From Capitulum mitella (taxonomy: Eukaryota; Arthropoda; Thecostraca; Pollicipedomorpha; Pollicipedidae): DNA of 64,000 nucleotides. Positions 35,338-46,079 of the stretch are shown here, piece by piece. The notes under the pieces are model-generated. The model searched no databases. It saw only the letters and a program-made list of their open reading frames with translations, and was not told the origin of the DNA. The number at the start of each line of letters is the position of its first letter. The stretch's first letter is position 1. The stretch is taken from NCBI GenBank assembly GCA_030062745.1, contig CP099848.1, positions 897,501 to 961,500 on the forward strand, read 5' to 3'. A program made the position numbers and the translations under genes.

Positions 35338-36656
35338 AGCCTATCAATGTGGCAAATGTGTTTATAAGGCATTTGGGTGCATATTTCATGCAAATCAACA
35401 TGTTGCAAAGCAAATCTGGACTAAGTCACAAGATAGTTGACCTTGACCATTGATGCCCCTGACCTTCACTGACCCTGGTATATGTAAGCGTTTCTGGTAT
35501 ATGCAAGCGTATCATTGTGACCACCCGTGTTTTTATTAGGGTCTTTGAATGCATATTTCATACAAACCGACAAGCTGCAAAGCAAATCTGGATCGGGTCA
35601 CACGCTGGTTGACCTTGACCTTCATGGACCTTGATCCTTACTGACCTTGGCTTTGGTCTTGGTACATCTATTAGCTATACCCGAGCAATATCGCCTGGTG
35701 ATGTTCAAACGGTAATATAGCGTAGAACGCTAGTCCTTTCGCAAAGCTCCCATTTGTCAGCGATAACCGCTATTTCCGTCATGTTTGTTTGGCTTCAGAT
35801 GCCTCAAACTTCAAAAATTTCCGACCGATTTCCGATTGTTTTGCTTCAATCGACGAGTTATTTAATTGCTATCAATGTCACAAAGTAGCAACAACCAGAT
35901 CCGATCCGTTCTCAAGATTTTCAAGAAAAACGGGTGAGGGGCACAAAAGCGCCCCCCTCCTTCCATTACGCGTGGAAACCACCTAAACATGTCAACACAG
36001 TAGCCCCCCCCCTCCCCCACCACAGCATTCAAACCAGGCGACCGACTGGGCCATATTACAGCTCCCTAATTCAACTCGTATCCAATACGCGGATTCCGTG
36101 CACGTACTTTTCACGTGTCTTCGACACGTCATTAATCGCAAGGGAAGAAAACATCTGCCACAAACCAGCCTCACGGTGGCCTTTAGCCCGTGCAACGGCC
36201 ACGCATGTGCACTACAACCGCAGTTCCGTATGTCCAAACGCCGGCAGCCAGCGAGCATTTCAACTTTTGATCAAGGCTGGAAATTTAGTATACTTTCGAT
36301 GGGCCCATGCCTCCTCCGTCCCCCTCCCCCAGCTGCAGGGATTTAACATGGGTCCTATGGGCGTTGACTGGAAAGAATGGGCCGCAAGACCTCATCAGCC
36401 CCTAAATCATTTTCGAAAAGTTCCATCCTTGCTTGTGATGTTATCCCATGCGTTCTCCACCTGAACACAACGACTCCCCACTCACCCTGGTGTCGATGTC
36501 CAGGTAGTTGAAGAAGGACGAGTCGGTCATGCCTCCCGAGCGGCAGACCACCTGTTTGCGACCGAGTCGATCGGGCCGGCACGAACAGCGCGCCGGGCAC
36601 TGGCCCAGGGTCGCCGGCACGGCCAGCAGACACAGCGCCCACAGCTGGAGCAGCAT
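29898..36656 (-). CDS. LRR type I membrane protein, four coding exons
   Basis: Coding exons in transcript order are 36656-36486, 32408-31836, 31314-30668 and 30363-29898, all with AG/GT borders and phases 0, 0 and 2. They join into about 618 residues: signal peptide (1-18), N-terminal cysteine cap (C20, C24, C26, C38), a long run of 24-residue-type LRRs (about 85-425), C-terminal cysteine cap (C432, C435, C454, C462), a stalk, one transmembrane helix (about 535-558) and a 60-residue acidic/basic cytoplasmic tail. Such proteins are cell-surface adhesion or receptor molecules. From memory, the N-terminal cap followed by [10 protein letters not shown] and the cap motif [10 protein letters not shown] resemble uncharacterised insect LRRC15/ALS-like proteins. 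No symbol can be given. No kinase, TIR or Ig domain is present. Confidence 0.9.
30364..30667. other. LRR gene intron 3
   Basis: This 304-bp AT-rich intron has no feature beyond its splice sites, GTGAGA and GCGGACAG. Near 30602-30628 the string ATCATCACA is repeated. Confidence 0.8.
30668..31314 (-). CDS. LRR gene coding exon 3 with C-terminal cap
   Basis: The exon starts [14 protein letters not shown] after a GGCCGGCAG acceptor and contains about eight LRRs. It ends in the LRRCT cap beginning [14 protein letters not shown], with the later cysteines in [13 protein letters not shown]. The donor is GTGAGA, and Arg464 is split two bases to one with the last exon. NMS is a possible glycosylation site. 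Confidence 0.92.
31315..31835. other. LRR gene intron 2
   Basis: This 521-bp intron has no repeat or regulatory motif that I recognise. Confidence 0.75.
31836..32408 (-). CDS. LRR gene coding exon 2
   Basis: This exon is 191 codons, phase 0 at both ends. It begins [20 protein letters not shown] after a CCGGCAG acceptor and ends VGEYVQ at a GTGAGG donor. It carries about six LRRs, such as [20 protein letters not shown] and [17 protein letters not shown] is a possible N-glycosylation site. The join to exon 3 restores a repeat of normal length ([17 protein letters not shown]). Confidence 0.92.
33110..33400. repeat. degenerate tandem repeat of about 105 bp
   Basis: Two clear units begin near 33180 and 33283. 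They share ACACAGTCCCGCTGTGA against ACACGGTCCCGCCGTGA, then GCCAGATATGG against GCCAGACATGA, then a GACAGAaCAC block and a GGGGACGG-like end. A third, weaker unit precedes them from about 33110. The array explains a long - strand open frame here that repeats FP-D/I-T-A-G in translation. Confidence 0.6.
33582..33823. mobile_element. possible old hAT-like MITE remnant
   Basis: The left edge reads CAGCGGCGGATCCAGC. The right edge read inward reads GGAGGGCAGATCCAGGGG, sharing GATCCAG and neighbouring bases. No matching 8-bp flanks were found. The interior contains two copies of CGAGAAAAATTA followed by ATTATCAT, an internal duplication. The call rests only on tip similarity. Confidence 0.35.
35162..35335. 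repeat. TA-dinucleotide microsatellite
   Basis: A pure TA run of about 50 bases from 35162 is followed by impure TATA/CATA/GTATA sequence to about 35335. Such arrays are prone to length change and assembly error. Confidence 0.95.
35350..35660. repeat. two diverged copies of a TGACCTTGACC-containing unit
   Basis: Copy 1 (about 35368-35470) and copy 2 (about 35542-35655) share GCATATTTCAT, ACAAGCTGCAAAGCAAATCT (copy 1 ACATGTTGCAAAGCAAATCT), GTCACA and GTTGACCTTGACC. The period is about 175 bp. The block abuts the TA microsatellite, which suggests a microsatellite-linked repeat. Confidence 0.7.
36486..36656 (-). CDS. LRR gene coding exon 1: signal peptide and N-terminal cap
   Basis: From the ATG at 36656, 57 codons encode [18 protein letters not shown], a clear signal peptide, then QCPARCSC and C38 of the LRRNT cap, ending DIDTR before a GTGAGT donor. 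The frame is open upstream, but no ATG was seen there. The bases just before the ATG (CTGTCCCGCTCCAG) look like a splice acceptor, so a non-coding first exon further upstream is likely. Confidence 0.85.
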
Positions 36657-36683
36657 CTGGAGCGGGACAGAGCCGTGCGTCAC

Positions 36684-37095
36684 GGAAGAGCCTCAGACGG
36701 CGCACGGCGTCCGAAAACATCGGATGGTGGTGTGGTCGCGTGCCCAAACTGCATTTTTCAGCCATGATTGGGGCATTTTGATTCGGGCAGATCTGAAACG
36801 TTCACAAAGTTCATGGGTGTGACTTTCTATTCGGCGGTGGGCACTTCAGCAACCCGAATGTTGAATGAACATCCGAAGATTTGTGAACTGAGTAAATTAT
36901 GGAGTGTGCATCCACAATGATTCTGAATCACAAGAGCAGGGCCATTCCAGTCAGTCTCAAAAGTTACATTCTTTAATATGTTATTTGCCGTGCTGGCACA
37001 GTTTTAACGCTTCTTGTCCGGGAGTGGCCTTTGTGATGATTTCGTCATCGAGCCGTGGTTAATATCGTTCGGAGGTCGAGCAGCAGCTGGCCAAG
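36684..37095 (-). other. 5' flank of the LRR gene
   Basis: No coding frame is evident. The region should contain the promoter and perhaps a non-coding first exon, but no TATA or initiator can be picked out with confidence. Confidence 0.35.
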
Positions 37096-37545
37096 AGCGG
37101 ACGTCATCAATCACGTGACCCGTCGTCTTGGACCCATTCAGTCATATCGCGTTCCAAAACGCTGTCAACTTCATCAAGACGATGTCCAGCTATGAAAGCG
37201 CGACAACACTTTTTAAAAGACGCCATTTTTCGACGGGAACATTTGACAAGTGAAAACTCTGATGTCGACTTTGGCCGACGTCGGTGCGACGGCTGCCCTC
37301 TGTCTTCCTCTCTGCCCTCTCCCCTCTGCTGTTTCCTCTTCTCACGTCGCCTGCCGCCTGGACCGCGCTTCCCAGGAATCAATGGCGCCGGCCTGCTCTC
37401 GGACCGCCACGCGCCGATATCAGGCTGCTCTTGTTCACCTACATCTCGCTGGCTGGATTATCTTCCCGCCCACCGAATAAATAAAAAGCCGTCTCAAGGC
37501 AATCCGTCAACATCGTGCCACGCTGTAGCTTTCCATTGCATCAGA
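37096..37545. promoter_or_regulatory. possible regulatory block
   Basis: The palindrome TCACGTGA lies at 37111-37118, a known bHLH-zip/CLEAR-type site. AATCAATGGCGCCGG and GAATAAATAAAAAGCCG occur downstream in pyrimidine- and GC-rich sequence. Its closeness to the 5' end of the LRR gene makes an upstream element plausible but unproven. Confidence 0.28.
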
Positions 37546-37589
37546 ACGCCACCTTCGCTGACGCGTCAATCAGAGGCCAATGCTGCCGT

Positions 37590-37805
37590 AGAACTGGTTG
37601 CAGGCATGTTGTCAGCATTTCCCTCGAGGGAGGGGAGCGAATGCCAGATTTTGTCTTATGCTTCTGGCATATGACGAAATTTGTAGGAATAAGCAGCGGT
37701 TTGACGTAACTGACCCCATATTTCACGCACAAGAAAAGCACATCATGTTTGCTTTTAAAGCATATTTAAGACTACTGTCCCATATTCCTGCGAAATCGCT
37801 AAACA
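37590..37805 (+). repeat. interspersed repeat family A, copy 2
   Basis: The block aligns over about 200 bp with the reverse complement of 15941-16165. Conserved points include AATGCCAGATTTTGTC (AATGTCAAATGTTGTC in copy 1), GGCATATGAC and the end CTGCGAAATCGCTAA. The central hairpin (about 37654-37676) is imperfect here. Divergence is substantial, so the family is old. Confidence 0.65.
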
Positions 37806-37879
37806 TCTCATGTAGACCACTTGGCTCTGGGGAAGACCCCCACACCCCTCCCCCCGACTACGTGGCTGGCGGGCTGTCT

Positions 37880-38105
37880 CCTTCACCGGCCGGTGGTAAG
37901 ACGCTGATTGGGCAGTTTATCACGCCGCGGTCCCGTCATTTTCTCGGGGCTAATAACATTGATCCAGGCCTCAGCAGGATGTGATGCGACTTAAATCAAG
38001 AGCGCCGGAACGCCATGATCTGAAGCACGCCCCCCAGTGTGCTTTAGCCCTCCTAAATCCTTTAATGAAATACGGGTCCTGAGCGGCAGTGCTGGGGGCG
38101 TCTGG
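37880..38105. promoter_or_regulatory. possible enhancer-like block
   Basis: Short cores GCTGATTGGGC, GTTTATCACG, GGGGCTAATAACATTGATCC, CTTAAATCAAGAG and CCTTTAATGAAATA recur every 20 to 60 bases in GC-rich spacers, with no coding frame. This is one of the densest such clusters in the window. Confidence 0.3.
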
Positions 38106-41100
38106 GACGGCTAAAGAGGCTCGCAAGCCGAGCCAATGAAAGTCGTTTACTAAGCTAGATACATTGTAGCTGGTCCGTTACCTGGAACGCATGCCACACT
38201 GAAGACAAAAGGTCTGCATCTTGAGCGAGAACCCAGTGTCGGTATCACTGACGTGTTTGGCAGCGTGAGCCATTTGCCCACGCCGGATATGGCGTCAGTC
38301 CGAGATATGGAAGAAAGTCATACCTTGCAAAAAAGACCACTCGATGTGAATGAGTAAGTTTACCATACAAACAATGAAACCTAACGCAACGTCCGCGCCG
38401 GCCACCTCGGCGCCCCGTGTTCGGCCGTCGCCGTCAGCACGCCACGTCACGGTCAGCCGTCGTCACGGTCCAGCCGGCGGCAAGCACCTTCGGCCGATGC
38501 AGAAACGACCGGCCCACGAGCCGAGCAGCCGGCCGGACTCGTCCAACATCCCGGCGGCGACCGTGAGATGGTCCGCTACGACTCCCGCGGGACGCCCTCA
38601 AGGCTGGGGGCCGAGGCGGCGGATCGATGCCGGCCCACTAGCGCCGCCGCCGGCCGGAGGAGGAAACTCCTCCCGCGGTGGCTGCAGGATGCCGCGGCCC
38701 GGACTGGCGCGCCTGTTCCCCTGATGAGTTGGGCCTTGGCTCATTAGCGGCGATGTGCGCAGAGATGTGGAGGGGCCCACAGGCCAGGCTCGGCCGAACA
38801 CATATGGCTTTGATCTTCGAACTCTGCCGTGCCGAGCGTCAGAAATGGGCCCGCAGCTTAATTTTACCCCACGATGTCCCATGGGGCATGAACAGGGAGG
38901 GTGAAGAAACTGTTCTTCGATTCGAATGAAAGGCAACTTAGCCGTGGTTGATAACCTCAGAGACCACCGCCGGGGCACACGTTTGAGTCGCCGGCTCAAT
39001 AACTCACTATGCGTCATACATTGTGAGAGGCTGTTTGGTATAGACATACTGTTCGGGGTCGAACTATAAATTTAGATATTTGGCTTAGTGAGCGAACTGC
39101 AACGTTTGTACGCCTTTTCAGAATCTCATGACACGCATAATTTAGGCACTCTCCAGATGACAATACACGTCTCGGTTCACGATGAACCCAAATGCACTAT
39201 CCCATCCTCGACAGAAAATCCTAACAGACTCGTTTTCCGGGATAGAGCGTGGAATAGCCGTATAACTTTGTACATTTATGCAATCATTGCCAGCATCTTA
39301 AAACGACGGCTTTAGACTCTGTACAAATGGCATTTAACTCAAGAAGCGCAAGCATCTTAAATGGCCAGGGAGATAATGGCTCCGTAAACGCGACAGCTGC
39401 AACCACGGGCGCGGGAGACTTTCGAATTGGATGGCACCAACCCGTTTTGATGGCCTTTCTTTTCACGCAGCAACATAGTTCACAGGATTCATATGAAACT
39501 TTCCAAGATGGTAAGGGCTTTCAGAGTTGTTAGGGCCATCACACGACCTGATCTATGAGTTGCTATTTACATTAGCTAGAACAACCACCTTCGTAGAAAC
39601 CTAATGAAATGCAAGAAGTTTCCCGCGGAAATTCTCATAACGTTGTTCCCAAAGTCCAAATGAACAAGCAAACTCCGAGAAGTCCGCTAAACCCGAGACA
39701 GTCCTGCGTCTTGCGGGTACACGTCCCTGCAAGACCCTCGATCAGACTGCCACGCAGACACCGTCCCGATCTGGGCCATCCCCATGTTACTCCCTAGCCA
39801 TTTGGTCGCCAGGTCGGCGCCATGCGTCCCAGCCCCCTCCCCCCGCCGCCAGCGTCGGCGGCGACCCTGGCTCTGACGGGGCCGACACGGCCCAGCTGCC
39901 GAAATCCAGCGCCGAGGGGGCCGATTTAGCACGCGCCGGAGCGCCGCCGATCGACGCTGTAGGGCGGCGCGTGGGGGGAACGCCCGGAGGGGGGGGGACG
40001 CACCGCTCGGCGGACACGCTGCGGCCTCGTGATAGCGGCAGGCCGGCGAGGTGTCGGTCCATGGCTGACATTGGTGCAGCGGCCCGGACAAACAGAGGTG
40101 GCCGACGGCGCTGAGAAAACAGTCACCGCCTCGGCTGAACATGTCGTGAGGTAGCAGGCCTCGATTCCTGGGGGTCTGGTATTATCTGTGGTCTACTCTT
40201 TGTACGGAATGGCATTGTCTGTTGTTGCCGGCGCGTTGTGTTTGCTTTAGCGGGCGCTCGGTATTGCGTTCTTGCAAGAACTCCTCGTACCTTCAGTTTG
40301 CACCAAGCATGTTCTGTGCTGGCTCCTTGTTGATCATGGTGGCTATTGACGGCCGGCCATAACACCTAACTAGGTGAAGCTGAATCAGCAAAAGGCCACG
40401 CAGCAAGCCAGTCAGATAACATTCACGTCACAGCCAACGCCAATGTCGAATTCCATTCGCGGGCGAGCCAGTCTAGCAACTGACCAAACTCGCGCATGGC
40501 GCAACAGCGTGCAGTGCTGAACATTAAACAGAAGTCCGGTCGGCCGGACGGCGCAGACAGGAACCACGTGATTTCCTTCGGCTGTCTGACTCTGACAACA
40601 GCCACCGGGCCGTCACTGGTCACTGGTCATCAGCGCCGCCCGCTGGTCGTCAGAGCTCACCAATCAATGGGGCGTCAGACTGGCTGAGTGCCCCAAATGC
40701 TGCGGCCAAATGGTCTGGACACCGCTGCGCTTTGAGCGGAAAGTGCCGCGCTTAGGGTTATAACGCAGCGTGTGGCTACACGATAACGCTCTAAAGCTTC
40801 TGTGGATGGTCGCGGGGTGTGAGATGGCGCGATGCGAAGGGGTGCCCCTCTCTGCAGCACTGCTTTACTATGTAGATAGCCAAAAAGTTTGTTGAACGTC
40901 AAGGTCTGATGAAAATCCAGAAATATTTCGCTCCTTCAGCAATACGAGAAACCACTACTCAACATGTGCAATAACATATGACAATGACATATGTGCAATG
41001 ACATATGACACCACGAAAGACGATACGCTCACTTGCACGGATTATAATGAATAAAATGCTTGATGTTTAGACATTACTACTAATTCCAAACTTATACACG

Positions 41101-42110
41101 ATTACTAACCAGACGTAATCGTGGATAAGTTTAATCTAAGGACGGTTCAGCACAGGGATCAGCACAGTCGGGAGCTTTCCAGAAAACTTGTTAATCTCCT
41201 GGCCCAGTTGAATCGTAAACTGCCGGAGTTGGTCGGTGTCACGGGTCACCTCGTCTAAGAATAGAACTTAACACACCAGTCGAATTCATGGAAACACTTT
41301 AAAGACCCTTTCAACTGCGCTGGAGGACAAATTTGGAGTAGCAGCTCGCTATTTTGTTCATTATTGCCATGAAATTGCGGGAAAGATCAACGACTATGGT
41401 GTGCTTCGATCCTTTTGTTGGATGATAGTTTGTTTTGTGTTTACACCTGCGACCGAGAGGGAGGCAGATGACCTGTCTAGTCGGTCGCCCCCTCCCCGAA
41501 AGCTCTCCCCATGTCCTGTCCTGTTTACCGCTGTCCAGGCACGGGGTTAAATGTTCGGGCCAGGCGCCTACCGTGACAGGAGTCACGTGACGCGAAACGT
41601 GACGTGACGAGTAACGGCCCACGTAGCCAATCGACCTAAAACGTGCGTGAGGTAACTTCATCAACCGAGGGTTTTAAATTCAAATCTGCTAACGCAGACC
41701 AGCAAAAAACTCTTCAGGGAGCGTTGGAAAATGGCTTGTCAGTTGGGAAGGCGCTGTGTTTTGACCTACATGTCGTTCTAGAAAACAATGTTGAATAAAA
41801 AGTCCACCGACATTCTAGAAACATTAGTCGTTGACTGAAATTATGCAAAATATTTTCATCTTTTCACCATAATTTTGTTTTCAACCTTTGCAGTTTTCGC
41901 ATTTACGGTGCACGGTTTCGGCAAAGCCATGTAAACTGGGATTTAGATATTGACAAAAGTACTGGAAACATTCAGCAACCCGCCCAACTGGACACCTGTT
42001 CCACCACAAAAGCTCACGCAAGTCACTTTTACCGCGGCCTATGTCCCCACCATCAACCACAACTAATGACCGGCACCCAACCCTCTCCCCGCCTGCAGTC
42101 ATCTCCCCGT
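38106..42110. other. no gene recognised; two small GC-rich islands
   Basis: GC-rich islands lie at about 38380-38740 and 39800-40080; the first includes GGCTCATTAGCGG. A CATATGACAATGACATATG-type repeat lies at about 40973-41010. Near 41582-41609 GTCACGTGAC is followed by repeated ACGTGACG strings. No frame carries a domain or splice-bounded exon. Confidence 0.4.
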
Positions 42111-42119
42111 CCCCCTCCT

Positions 42120-43740
42120 CCGGTCAGCGATGACTCGGCCATTCTCCCTCTGTCGCCGGCGTCGGCCGGCGGGCGCGTGGCGCCACAAAAACCGGCTGCC
42201 TGAAGCGCGCCGCCACCGGTGACGTCTTGTTTACGGCGCCGCCATCTAGCGGCGGACGCGAGCGTGACGGTGCGGCGGGCGTCACCGGCACCCTAAAACA
42301 CGGGGTTTCCGGCCGCCGGGGGAGGGGGTGGCGTCACCCCGGCTGACACGGGGGCTGAGTCACCAGAGGCGGCAGACTGAGCCGGCTCGCTGCCGTAATT
42401 GGCTGATGGGCCCGCACGTTGTGCAGCGTGTCGCGACGCCCCGCTGCCGCGGCCCCCCCCCCCCGCCCGTCATGGCAGCGTCCCCGTGAGGGCCGGCTGG
42501 ACTTCAGGGGCCGCGAGACTGAGCGTCGTCGACAGCAGAGAGCTATGGCGTTCCCCTAACCCGTGCGCTTCGTGTTAGTCATCAGATGAACCAGAAGACA
42601 AAAAAACGCCGCTTCGCTACGGGACAAATGGCCTTATTTGTCATCAACATAGCTTTATTTAAGAAGTAAGGCATCGGGTAGACATGCCATGTTTCATGCC
42701 TCAACCCCAACTCCTGTCAGAGTCCCTCCCCCGCGCGAAAAAAAATGTTGCTTTCACAACAAACGATCTAGACCAGGCAGCTTTCCCAGCGTCGAGTCGG
42801 ACTGCACAAAGCCATGGGCGGGGCCGGGATGCGTCGCATGCCGGACCGTGACCGCCCGGAGCGCCGGACGCCGGTGACGGGGTCCCGGCCGGGCCCCTGC
42901 AACAGTGCATGGCCACGGAACGCGGCCAGTTCCGGCCGGGGCGGCGGAAACGGGGCGCTTCCTGACCGGGCAGCCCCGCCGCCCGCCAGCGGCGTCACTC
43001 CCGGCACCGCGGACCCGGGCGGCAGCGGGAACAGGCAGGACCGCCGTCCGGAACCGCCGCCTCTCCGACCGCCGGCCCTCCTGCTTTTAATTAGAGGGTC
43101 AGCCCGCGGCAGCGGCGGGGGAGGGGACGGGCACGAGAGCTGCTCAAGGGGCTCGTGGCGCGTGCGGGCGCACCTCCGACCGCCCGGCCCGACTAATTGC
43201 CGCTAATTGCGCCCGCCTGTCCACCGGGGTAAACAGTGGCACCCGTTCGGTCCGGTAATGGGCTGCGCGCCGACCGCGCTCGGGAGCGACCCTTCTGGAG
43301 GATCACGTCCGGCCGCCGGCGGGGGCGGGGGACAGGGACAGAAATACCGCCTGGACAGAGACTGTCGCCATCAGCGTCTCACCGGCCCGTGGCGAAGACC
43401 AGGCATGCTCACGTGGTGCAGTTTGTAGGCCGTGAGTCGAATCTTAGCGGAGGCCTGATTTTGCGTGGTGGATATGCACAGACGGCTGACGCAGATCACG
43501 GACAACAGATATGATCAATGGCCGTGACGCTTCCGGGTGACGGGCAATTATTTTCATTCCAGACAAGGCGGCGACCAGGAGCGCCGGATACTGGCCGGAT
43601 GCCGGCCGGATACCGGCCGGGTCCGGCGGCCGTGAAGTGGCGCGCCGATGACAAAGGCGGCGCTCTGGCGGCGGCAGCACGTGCCGGCCCACGGTGCGGC
43701 CTACGCGGTCAATGTACCGGGCTTCTGTGCCGCCGCCTCA
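42120..43740. promoter_or_regulatory. long GC-rich island with AT cores
   Basis: CpG-rich sequence without a credible gene, although open frames are long because stops are rare. Inside lie CGTAATTGGCTGATGGG (about 42395), GCTTTTAATTAGAGGG (about 43083), and ACTAATTGCCGCTAATTGCG (about 43192). A poly-C run lies near 42456. A CpG-island promoter or enhancer cluster is possible; no start site can be placed. Confidence 0.27.
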
Positions 43741-44380
43741 TCATAAGATTGCCGGAACTTGAGGGTCCAACTCTCGGAAATCACCACTTCCGGGGCAATG
43801 GCCGAACGCTTTTAGTCATTTAACCTGGCGCCGACGTCGGAGAAAGTCAGCGGTTGTGATTTCATGCTAATGTCACCTGGGAATGCAGTAATCAGTCGTT
43901 GCCGTACTACGCGAATATGTCTAAGAAGCATTGTCAGCTGTCAGTTTTCTTAAAGCGGCCAAACAATGACAATACCAGCACGATGACGGCGCTTGTCGGC
44001 GGTCGGATGTCGTCACCACTGTGAGACTAACAAAGTGGCAGACAATGTCACCTCGTCCACCGCCGTGGACTGACGTCAGCGGATGACTTCATGAGTCGGA
44101 CATCGGCGCTGCACCCAATCACAAGGCATCCAACACAGCAGCGCCGAAGGTCAAAACAGTGAAAATGTGCAGGGCAATGGTGTTTATCGACGAAAATGGG
44201 AAATTCGAACCTGACGTACTGTCCTGCTCGGAACCATCGTCTGCAAAGAACCTGACTGCAGACTGCTTTGACTGCCTTGATTTTAAGCGCATTCGATCTG
44301 AGCCACTGATGGCAAAAGACGTGTCTATTTTCAGCTGCTCTCACCATCCCAACTCTACACCGCCCGTGTCGTTCTGCCCG
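43741..44380. other. no gene recognised
   Basis: Mixed composition with no repeats. A TGACGTCA palindrome lies at 44071-44078. Confidence 0.4.
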
Positions 44381-46000
44381 CAGTCATGACCAGCCGTGTT
44401 GACAGAGCTGCGTAATGACGCTAATACAGACCCGCACAAACCGCGGGCCAAGCCGGTGGCGGACGGGCATGAGGAGGCCCCCCGGGCCGGCACGCCGCCT
44501 CCATCCACCACTAATAATACCCAGCTGGGCGGCGGCGTCCACAGCCGCCGACGGCCGGCGCGGCGGCGCGTCGACTCGAGTGACGGTCCAGTTTCGGTTC
44601 CCAGGCTCCGGGCGGGCGGCTGCGGCGGCCGGCTCGGCGGCGGACGGTAATCAGCGTTGATTTATGCGGTCCGGGCGCCGTCATCTCGTGCGGCGGTCGT
44701 GCCGCCTCCAGTGCGGCGTATCACGTGTCTCTCCGAGCGGCGCACGACAGCTCATTCCCAGCTCCGGCGCCCCGCGAGCGGCGACACCAGTCCGCCGGCC
44801 CCGAGTGGGCTAATGAGGCACGGAACGTGAAAACCATCCGGCTCCTGCTCGGAGCTGGCGCTGCTCAGTGCCCGGCAGATTTGATTCCGACGCGAAAGAA
44901 AAGAAAAAAAAAAACAGGCACAGGAATGGCGAGAAGCGTGCGTCAGTCCGCGCGGTCCCGCGGGTCGTCCTGGCGAAATCCACAGGGACTTTGGGACCAC
45001 AGGGACCACAGGGACCACAGGGACCGTGGCGGCCACCGTCGGTCGGCCGCCACGGCGATCGACGGCAGCGGCTCGCGCTCCGTCTTTTATTTTCGGGTGC
45101 TGACAAGGTTTCTCCCGACGCTGGCCTGAAGGTAAATTGCAAATGAGGCGTCATTCAATGCCGCGTGCCACTCCCGGGGCCGGAGACGTCGGGCGGACAA
45201 AGATCCGCCACCTGGCAGCCGCCGCCGGCGCCCGCACGTCCGGCGGGCGCCGTCAGTCCTGGAAGCCATGTAAATGCTCGCCGGGCCAGGAGCTCGCGCG
45301 ACAAAGCGGGCGTCCAGGTCGGCCGGGCCGGGTCGTCCTCGTGACGGACCTGCTGTCCGGCTGTCACTGCCCAGCTGTTCTCCGTCCCGCTCCGCGTCAC
45401 GGCGGCGGCGGCGCGTCACAGCGAGACACCCGAGCTCCGTAAGCCGCGTGAAGCGCGAAGGTTCGAGGAGACGCCAGATGGACCGCGCAGCGCGTGTCCG
45501 GCCGATGGCAGCGGCTCGCTGTCCTTGTACGCGAAATCTCCAGGATAGGGGCAGGAAGTGCGCCTGAGCGTGAGCGTGACAGATGAAGCCCGCGTCGCCG
45601 CCGCGGCCTCGCCTCGGGGCGTTCGTCGGCACTCCAGGCTCAGCAGGATCGCCCGGCGGAAGCGTTGGCGGCCCGCCGGCTGGTCGGCCGGCGCCGCGAG
45701 CCGTGAAACTCGATTCCGCCGGCGGTACGTGACCGATAATTCGCCGGCCGTCGGCGTCGACGCTCAGTTCCCGGCCGACAGCCGTCCGAGCGAGAGTGCC
45801 GGGGGGAGGGGAATGTCACGGCGGTAACGGAGCCTGCACCCAGTCAGCCGTCCCTGCTGCAGCAAAACCAGGCCATGACAAACGTCGCCGGCACGGTGCG
45901 GAGAGTCACGATCCGCGGGGATTGCAGGAGGCCTCCAGACTCACTTCGGCGGGTGGGTTTCAATTTGTAAACATGGCTCGGCTGCCTCTTCTGCTGCTCG
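44381..46000. promoter_or_regulatory. GC-rich island with AT cores and a 9-bp repeat
   Basis: The island contains CCACTAATAATACCC, GGTAATCAGCGTTGATTTATG (described here in two parts: GGTAATCAGCG and TTGATTTATGCGG) and GGGCTAATGAGGC. At 44993-45028 the unit GGGACCACA occurs three times plus a variant. No domain-bearing frame was found. Confidence 0.27.
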
Positions 46001-46079
46001 CAGCAATGTTTTCAAGATGTGCCCTCTTTTACAACGACGAATAAAGCCCGAAGGCTACATATGGATGCTTTTCAGTGGT

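Larger units (their letters stand above)
32409..36485. other. LRR gene intron 1
   Basis: The 4.1-kb intron holds the window's TA microsatellite, two tandem-repeat blocks and a possible hAT remnant, each listed separately. Otherwise it contains AT-rich sequence without coding frames. Confidence 0.8.

Noticed and set aside
38084-38105. hAT tip CAGTGCTGGGGG
   Set aside because: No opposing end or target duplication was seen nearby.
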